Assembly (NCBI GenBank): GCA_963513935.1
Contig: OY740774.1
Location: 86,514,890-86,578,889, forward strand
Direction: 5' to 3'
Source: Aphrophora alni
Lineage: Eukaryota > Arthropoda > Insecta > Hemiptera > Aphrophoridae
Length of the DNA stretch: 64,000 nucleotides
The translations under genes were made by a program, and so were the position numbers. The notes under the pieces are model-generated. The model did not search any database and was not told where the DNA came from. It worked only from the letters and a program-made list of their open reading frames with translations. Shown in pieces: positions 57,816 through 64,000 of the stretch. Numbering within the stretch: the stretch's first letter is position 1; the number at the start of each line of letters is the position of its first letter.

Positions 57816-60490
57816 TCTTAGTATACACATATAAGGGAGTTTTCATAACAATTTAAAATAGTATAAAATTCCTCAAATCGTAAAGTTGCACAACTTTATC
57901 TATTCTACATCTTCTGTGAACTATAAAACTTCACGAACAATCTAGACAGTTCTTATTAAAGTTTTACTACTTAATACTCGTTCATGTAAAACTACTTCAT
58001 AAACTAATATAATCTCCTCTTTTAACATACACAAAACAATCTAAGTTATGTAAAGCCAAACGTAAATCAGATCACATAACTTTCTCATTTCCCCAATAGA
58101 ACAATACAAGAGGAGGTATTTTCTAAGTAAAACATTACTTTACTGCCATCACGATATATTATGACATCTCGAGTTACATTGCTTAGTTTCTATAAATAAT
58201 ATATTAAAGACAGAAAGTTACGTCTATTTAATTGCAGTGTTTGAGACCTCCGGGAAAGTAAACTTCCAAACGGGTTCGAGTGTCACAATACTGGAGTGTT
58301 GCAGTGTTGAAAAATTAATCAAAGCAAGTCATGAAATTCGATTAAAGTATTCCGGCTGATGAATTTGGCATGGAATTGAAAAGATCAGAATATTTTTTAA
58401 AAACTATAATGTCTCTTGATTATATACTTTATTTAATTAAATTTACTATTTTTCTTTGATACAATTTAAACACGTCTTGGTTTAGTTTCAGGGAGTTCAG
58501 GGTCAGACATTTTTATTGCGTTACATTTTCTTATATATCTAGTAGCACGTTATGAAAGTAAGTGATTGGGCAAACGATTTTAATTTTTCAGAAATATCTC
58601 TTTTCTAAGCTAAAATAAAAGTGACAAGCGTGTGCTAAAACTACGACTTAGAGTCCGTAGTCATATGGGGACAGTTATTTTTATAAAGTTTTTTAAATGC
58701 TCTTGTGCCCACACATTAATTTCTTCGTTTAATAAACATACATATTCCTAATTAGGATAACTTCTAGTTTTATTTAATCAAAAATCTCAATTTTTCAACT
58801 CTATATTTTCCTCCTTAAATCTTTTACCAAAGTAATTACGATAACTAAACCTTAATAGAATTCTAAATAATATTGTTTTGCGTCAAAATATGAACAGTAG
58901 CTTAAAATATCCGATTATTATTTATCTATTGTGAATTCAACAAATGCAGGTCTAATAACGGCTGATTAAAGTGTCATACCATATGATATTTCTGTGTTTA
59001 TTTAATTCCTGATTTAGCTCATTTTGTCAGATCCACAAGTTATTATTTTACGTTAAGTCCTGTGTTTGTGTTTACACTTACTATACTACGCCTAATTAAA
59101 TTGTCAACTTGATTCAACAATTAGAAGTATGAAAAATCGACTATTGGAAATGCACTAAATGTCAATTTTTTGAAAATTTAAGCGCCTGTGAGGTTAAATT
59201 AATTAAAATATAATTAACGATAGGTTTTAATATAATTGTGAAATAATAAAGTGTTATCATTTTGTGTCTAATTAGCAAACACCATAAAATATAGAGAATT
59301 CCATAGGAAATTTTTTATTTTTTATTTTTTAAGTTTCAAAAACAGATTTTATCACAATGAAAATGTAATAAAGGTGAATTTAAAGTTTTTAGACTGATAC
59401 ATAGTTTAAGAAATACCAATGGTGGTACAGATAAAATGATCATCCTGTATACTTAATTAGAAGATTCAATGATTGAAAAAAAACAACATTTATTTATTTT
59501 TTAAAAAAGAGTCCAATTCTTCAGACAGCCGTATGAGCAAGAGAAAAGTGATTTTCACTCAAGATAAATAAGATCCTTAATTTTTTAAGAATTATTGTAT
59601 TTTTTTCTAAGCTGAGAAGTTTTGTGTTTGGATTAATAAAGCTGAGATAGAGAAGCTATTTTAAATCTTTACTTTGTATTGAGATTGTAGTCAGCTCAAA
59701 AATTTGTAAAAATATGATTTGGTTTTCACAGTATTTGGGCACCTTTGGGAGAACGTACAGTTAAATTATTTTCTTAAAAACCAACATACAAATTTAGTCA
59801 ATCAAAAATAGTGGCTTACCACACCTCTCACTAAATAGACTTTGGGATAAATATAAAGAATAGAAATAACAACACTTTAAACTAAAAAAAAAATATATTA
59901 ATTTATAATAAAAAAAATTCACTAAATTACTGTAAAGAGTTATTGCGACGATTTTAATTTTAAGCTTAGTTTAAATAATTTAAAACAAAACACAATAACA
60001 ATTTTAGCTGTATTTTTTTTTTCAATATAAAACTCTACCACCATTTCTAAATGTATAGATGGATTTTTTTAATTGTCTGTCTTGTCCAACTGAACCATAC
60101 AAAATTGTCGTTTATTGTATAAATATAGAGTGAGCAAAAATTCATTTGTAATTACTCCAATTCGTGTAGGATCAATATACATTTCCTGCTCCAGCGTGTA
60201 CACGAGGGAGGTTAGCTAGAATCCTTATATTAGAAATACACTTAAATTTAAGACGGGATATGGACTCAAGCTGCGTATTATAATTAATTATAGCTCCCAG
60301 AATATACAAAGTTTAAATAGCCTTCGTATAATTAATGAAGTAAGAAAATCTAACTTGTTCGTTCGCCTGTAGGACTAGAGGCGTTAATTAAAAGTTACTA
60401 TGGAGCCTACACTTGTTGGCGAGGAAATTATTTATGTCTTTAATGGAGTTCATAATTAAATACGGGAGATCTGTATGTTTGTATGTTCCT
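57816..60490. other. No gene seen
   Basis: 2.7 kb of AT-rich DNA. Around 58250-58320 a slightly GC-richer patch contains GGGTTCGAGTGTCAC, only loosely like a B box and without an A box. Nothing else recognised. Confidence 0.45.
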
Positions 60491-61220
60491 TTAGGACAAT
60501 CAGGATAAAATAATTAAGTTAATTTTAGTTTTTCCGTACAGAAACGGGGTTTTCGATATAGGATGTACGGAATCATCCTACACGTAAAAATAGTATACAA
60601 TTCTGTAGATATTACATTGAATAGCAATGCTACCGTTAGGTCAATTAGGATATAATATGTCAGTTGATTTCAGTTTTCCCATACAGGAACGGGTTTTCGA
60701 TATAGGATGTGCTGAATCGTCCTACAAGTAAAAATAGTATACAATTCTGTAAATATTAAATTGAATAGCAATGCTACCGTTAGGTCAATTAGGATATAAT
60801 ATGTCAGTTAATTTCAATTTTCCTATACAGGAGCTATTTTTCAATGTAGGATGTAGGAAATCATCCTACACGTAAACATTACATTGAGTAGAAATAGAAC
60901 CGCTGAAGAATATTAATGCGTTTATAAGAGTGCTTTGTGTTTTGTAGGACATTGAAAGGCCTCCTTGCCGAATTGTTAAGAAAAATTACTGTTTTGCGAT
61001 TGATTGATTATAAATGACAAACATATAATATTGAGGCTGTAGTTTTCCGTCATCGCTTCAGTACAGTACAGATCTGCAAGCTCGTCGTTTATGAATATGT
61101 TGTGTAACATCGAAAGGCTTTCTAACTGGACCCCATATCAGTTGATGTGTGCGCAACAATTTATTTTAAAATTACTAAAATGGTATTGAGGATGTGGTTT
61201 TCCGTTTTGTATGCGTTGAA
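60491..61220 (+). repeat. TAGGATG-hairpin repeat, tandemly amplified copy
   Basis: Two full 144-145-bp units (60491-60635 and 60636-60779) and a third that runs into the longest family copy. Hairpins: 60558-60581 (loop TACGGAAT), 60702-60725 (loop TGCTGAAT, one G-T pair) and 60845-60870 (TGTAGGATG, loop TAGGAAAT, CATCCTACA, perfect 9 bp). The body continues with AGTAGAAATAGAACCGC, TGTAGGACATTGAAAGG, GCGATTGATTGATTATAAATG, ATATTGAGGCTGTAG and TTTTCCGTCATCGC, then a second decayed distal half (61100-61205) ending TATTGAGGATGTGG. Confidence 0.75.
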
Positions 61221-61326
61221 TAGTGGTGTATTGTGTTGTAATATTGTACCTAATTGATATTTCAAATTTTCTATAGTATTTATATTGAGATTTTATGTAC
61301 TTTATTATAATGATAATTAAGCAGCC

Positions 61327-61346
61327 GTTTCGATAGTTTTTATCAG
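61327..61346 (-). ncRNA. Hammerhead-like module, strongly decayed
   Basis: On the minus strand: CTGATAA, AAACTATC, GAAAC, GGCTG. Stem II is not formed and flanking pairing is weak. Included as a family member only. Confidence 0.3.
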
Positions 61347-61439
61347 TATTGATCACTTCTCGTTTTACTCAATTGGGAGATCTGTCCATTTTGCATGTCA
61401 TCCATCAGGGTTTAATGTGCTTCCAAATGGAAAATAGAT

Positions 61440-62085
61440 AATTTTATGCCCTTAAACATATACAGAAAGACCCTTCAGCTACCTCATAATCTTTCTGATA
61501 AAATTGTATTTCGGTATAGTCCTTCTCTTTGCCAAGCATCTTATTCCTTTTCCTAACGAGACATTCGTATTCGAAAACCATATGCTTTGGAATTTCCACT
61601 TGCAGGCCACATATCCCACAGAGTCCTTAGTCAATGAGGTCGTCGTATGGATATGTTGTCTTTAGTTGTAGTGACCTTTACCGAACTTTACCACTATTGT
61701 CCTGTCCTTACATTTCCTCTGTCTTACCAGAGATTGTCAGGTGCAATTTTCTGCTTAGAGGGGGGCGTGAAGTCAGACTTTGCTCATCATTAAACCTGAA
61801 ATACTCCCTTACCTACTCTAGTTCTCTTTCGAAGCTCAGGTTGTGTTGAGGACTTGCTTACCCATCCTCTTGGATATACCACAGAACGGATCAGGTTCTA
61901 TGAGTTTCGCTAGTGACGCTTCGTTTACCATCGCGACTGCACGTTCATTTATAAATCCCAGCATGCCCAAGAAGACAACAAAGGGTAACTTTGCCGTGAT
62001 CGAGGGATTTCCGTGGTGGCTGACTGTCTGTGTAGATACATCCTTTCTTTGTAGCCTAATATCTCGTGTTTGTATACATTCTGAT
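61440..62085 (-). pseudogene. Jockey/R1-like LINE tail, multiply frameshifted
   Basis: On the minus strand, a GHAGI-like RNase H word lies near 61955, followed by NERAVAMVNEASLAKLIEPD and PFCGIS. This matches the EPVSGIS region of the LINE at 34.1 kb. Further on come VGKGVFQ, and near 61570-61630 the zinc-binding motif CGICGLQVEIPKHMVFEYEC. Compared with the 34.1 kb copy (CRKC...HILLEC), the fourth ligand four residues after the histidine is Tyr. At least three frameshifts and several stops; no polyadenylated end recognised. Same general class as the 34.1 kb insertion but older. Confidence 0.7.
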
Positions 62086-63120
62086 AAAAGTAATATATTA
62101 TAACTGAACTTCCTATCGGCAGAATATGTTTCTACTCAGGCCTACCTACTCAGATTCCAGCTCCTGTTCTGCTCTTAGGTAAGGTGGCGTCTATGAACAA
62201 CTCCAGTTCAAACATGAAGCAAAAAACAATTCGAAAATATATGGCGTGAGTTTTTCACGCTTTTTCGAGCCTTTCATTGATGCACAATGTAAACACGTTA
62301 AAACCACATCCAAATACAACAAACAAACAGACAAAATATATAAATATACAGTGACCTGAAATGGTGATATTACTCCTAGAAGTAGGATCTATGCACATTT
62401 CATAGTCTCGTGTGTCAAAATTTCTACAATGGAGACCCCACAGCTAGAATTTCAATATTATCAAACGCTCATATTAATTTAGCTTCTTAATAGAAATTAC
62501 AGTGTAAAACAAACCGGTCTCATTAAATTTCCAGAACCAGTAAATTTCATCATCTAGCTCCTTCACAGAGCACGATCTGCAACCCATCGGATCTAAAAAC
62601 AATCTCCGCTAAACAATAGCCGGCAATCCTACAACGGGGTTTATTGGCAATTCACGCGCTCCCTAATCAATGAACGCCCTAGTATTGCCCTTTTATATCC
62701 GCCTTAACGTTCGCACGAGTATTTCTAACCTTCAACCTTTCACTCAGTTTTAATGTGCTCGCTTCGGGTAACCTTATGCACACCTCGGAGAGTACGGATT
62801 GTTTAAGATATGTTTGAAGTGTAATTGGATTTTGAAAACTGGTTTAATTGCAATATGTTATAGGAGATATACTATTAACACTAATAAATTACTGTAGAAG
62901 TTTTTCGGTTTCGGTTCAACGGTTTTTGCGAAATGAGGCATGACAGAGGCGATGTTTATTAATCTTTCATGGAAAATATTGAAATCGTTTCTACGTCGTT
63001 ATTATACTGTCTCTATAAAGATGTATTTGAAAAGCTACAACTAGATGTAGACCTTGGAATCCCAATAATAGTTTAATGTTCAACGGTATATAATAATAGA
63101 AGCAGTGAATAACACCAAGA
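62086..63120. other. No gene seen; GC-richer stretch
   Basis: 62150-62800 is less AT-rich than most of the window and has few homopolymers (for example CGGGTAACCTTATGCACACC). No reading frame or family is recognisable. It is the place I would look first for conserved non-coding DNA. Confidence 0.35.
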
Positions 63121-63146
63121 ACTACTGTACAATTGAACAAAACACC
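63121..63146 (-). repeat. Terminal-motif copy
   Basis: On the minus strand: TTTTGTTCAATTGTACAG, TAGTTCTTGGTGTTATTC. It matches the arm order of the 45.05 kb element (outer word, then GTGTTA). Confidence 0.45.
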
Positions 63147-63458
63147 ACTTACAGGGTACAATAACAAAAGTTAAATACTTTATGTGTGATCTTAATTGTA
63201 GTAAATTGTATGCTCTACTCATTGACGTATATAAACAATCGACAGATCTGTCTTTACTAGAAAAAGGACGTTTTACTAACCACTATCATAGTTTCACTAA
63301 CCTCCATGGCTGGCGATCCAATTTGTAGGGATCGTAAAAACTCCAACTACTGTTTATATTTTACTCTAATTTATATTTATGCATATTAAAAACCTACGAG
63401 AAGTTTTAAACTTAATTTCAAGAAAGAAATCTCTGCAAATGATACGCAAAAACTATTT

Positions 63459-63499
63459 CTGAAGATGGAACATAGATTACGAAACGCGCAACACAACAA
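63459..63499 (+). ncRNA. Hammerhead-like module
   Basis: CTGAAGA, TGGAACATAGATTAC, GAAAC (63481-63485), GCGCA. Both core boxes are intact; stem II is poorly paired. TATTT before and AAGTA after could pair as stem I with one G-U, separated by a longer spacer. The minimal C-GC-G is followed by CA, not UH. Confidence 0.45.
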
Positions 63500-64000
63500 G
63501 TAATTCATACGGGACGGAATCGCCTTATATTAAAATGAGTGATTTGGATACTATCACTCAAACTGAGTCTTAAAATAAAATAATTATAATTGGTTTGATA
63601 TTTTTGTAACCCTTTAAAAATAAATTCATACAAAAGGAAACATCGAAAATGTCCTGACAGTTTTCTGAATTTTGGTGGGTATTCATTTAAAAACTGTTCT
63701 AATTTCATTTTCATTTATAAGTTTTTGTAAACGACTACTTTCATGTGTTCTATTTAGTTATAATGAATTAGTTTTCTTTTGTTTTGTTACCGATATCTTG
63801 TCTTCTTCAACATACCATAGAAATTGTCTTGGTCATAGACATCATCTTGGTCTGCATTATATTGGCTAAATATGTTGTAGCTTGTATGCAATTGTAAAAG
63901 CAACTGTTTGGTTATATTTGGCTTCAAACATTTCAAAAGAAAAACATTTTGAAACAGATCAGTGAAATATTTTAAGATTTTTTTATTTCATTTACTGTGG
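63500..64000. other. No gene seen
   Basis: AT-rich. The two overlapping 65-69-codon readings on opposite strands at 63505-63869 have no motifs. Confidence 0.5.

Noticed and set aside
58262..58300. Possible tRNA B box (GGGTTCGAGTGTCAC)
   Set aside because: No A box at the right distance, no cloverleaf arms and no terminator run placed correctly.
61634..62103. Two plus-strand frames of 71 and 86 codons
   Set aside because: They are antisense to a decayed LINE RNase H and zinc-knuckle region that matches better on the minus strand.

Overview
This 64 kb window is AT-rich eukaryotic DNA, almost certainly from an insect. A 380-bp array of the pentamer AACCT/TTAGG (the usual insect telomere repeat) lies at 22.2-22.6 kb, and the decayed transposons have insect-type relatives. 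The order Hemiptera is a guess; nothing here proves it. I found no intact host gene, tRNA, rRNA or CRISPR array. Every coding stretch I can name is a dead transposable-element fragment, so the window reads as a gene-poor, repeat-filled intergenic or intronic region. Spliced host exons without recognisable domains could be missed.

Layout. 0-7 kb: two SINE-like copies, a Ty3/gypsy pol relic (3.0-4.1 kb), a 150-bp direct duplication with a GC-rich hairpin (4.5-4.9 kb) and a third SINE. 7-13 kb: mostly featureless, with a small open two-strand patch at 10.8-11.4 kb and two perfect hairpins near 11.9 kb. 14-16.5 kb: a LINE tail and the first hammerhead-like modules. 17.5-24 kb: a tandem-repeat zone with an AACCT-containing minisatellite, a G-quadruplex candidate, a 90-bp minisatellite built from 7-bp words (19.5-20.8 kb), the TTAGG-type array, a second AACCT-bearing repeat and a 95-nt GA tract inside a SINE. 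25-35 kb: dispersed repeats, a TIR element, a nearly perfect 112-bp-arm palindrome (32.5-32.7 kb) and a 5'-truncated jockey/R1-like LINE with an 11-bp target duplication. 37-46 kb: more foldbacks, a TTAGG-bearing minisatellite and a second LINE tail. 48.5-49.1 kb: four tandem 151-bp units. 50-61 kb: a cluster of an unnamed repeat family marked by the hairpin TGTAGGATG / CATCCTACA. 54.9-56.2 kb: a full-length but dead Tc1/mariner element with TIRs and a TA duplication. 61.4-62.1 kb: another jockey/R1-like LINE tail.

The most interesting signal is a short module seen about 14 times on both strands: CTGA(T/A)GA, usually a T, a variable short stem-loop, then GAAAC. This is the order of a hammerhead ribozyme core. 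In several copies the flanks also pair as stem I, and some keep a UH-like cleavage position. Nine of the copies lie in or beside inverted-repeat (foldback) elements. I read this as a family of small mobile elements carrying decayed hammerhead-like domains, possibly related to Penelope-like elements. That link is inference.

For SINE-like copies, strand is given with the putative tRNA-like head at the 5' end.
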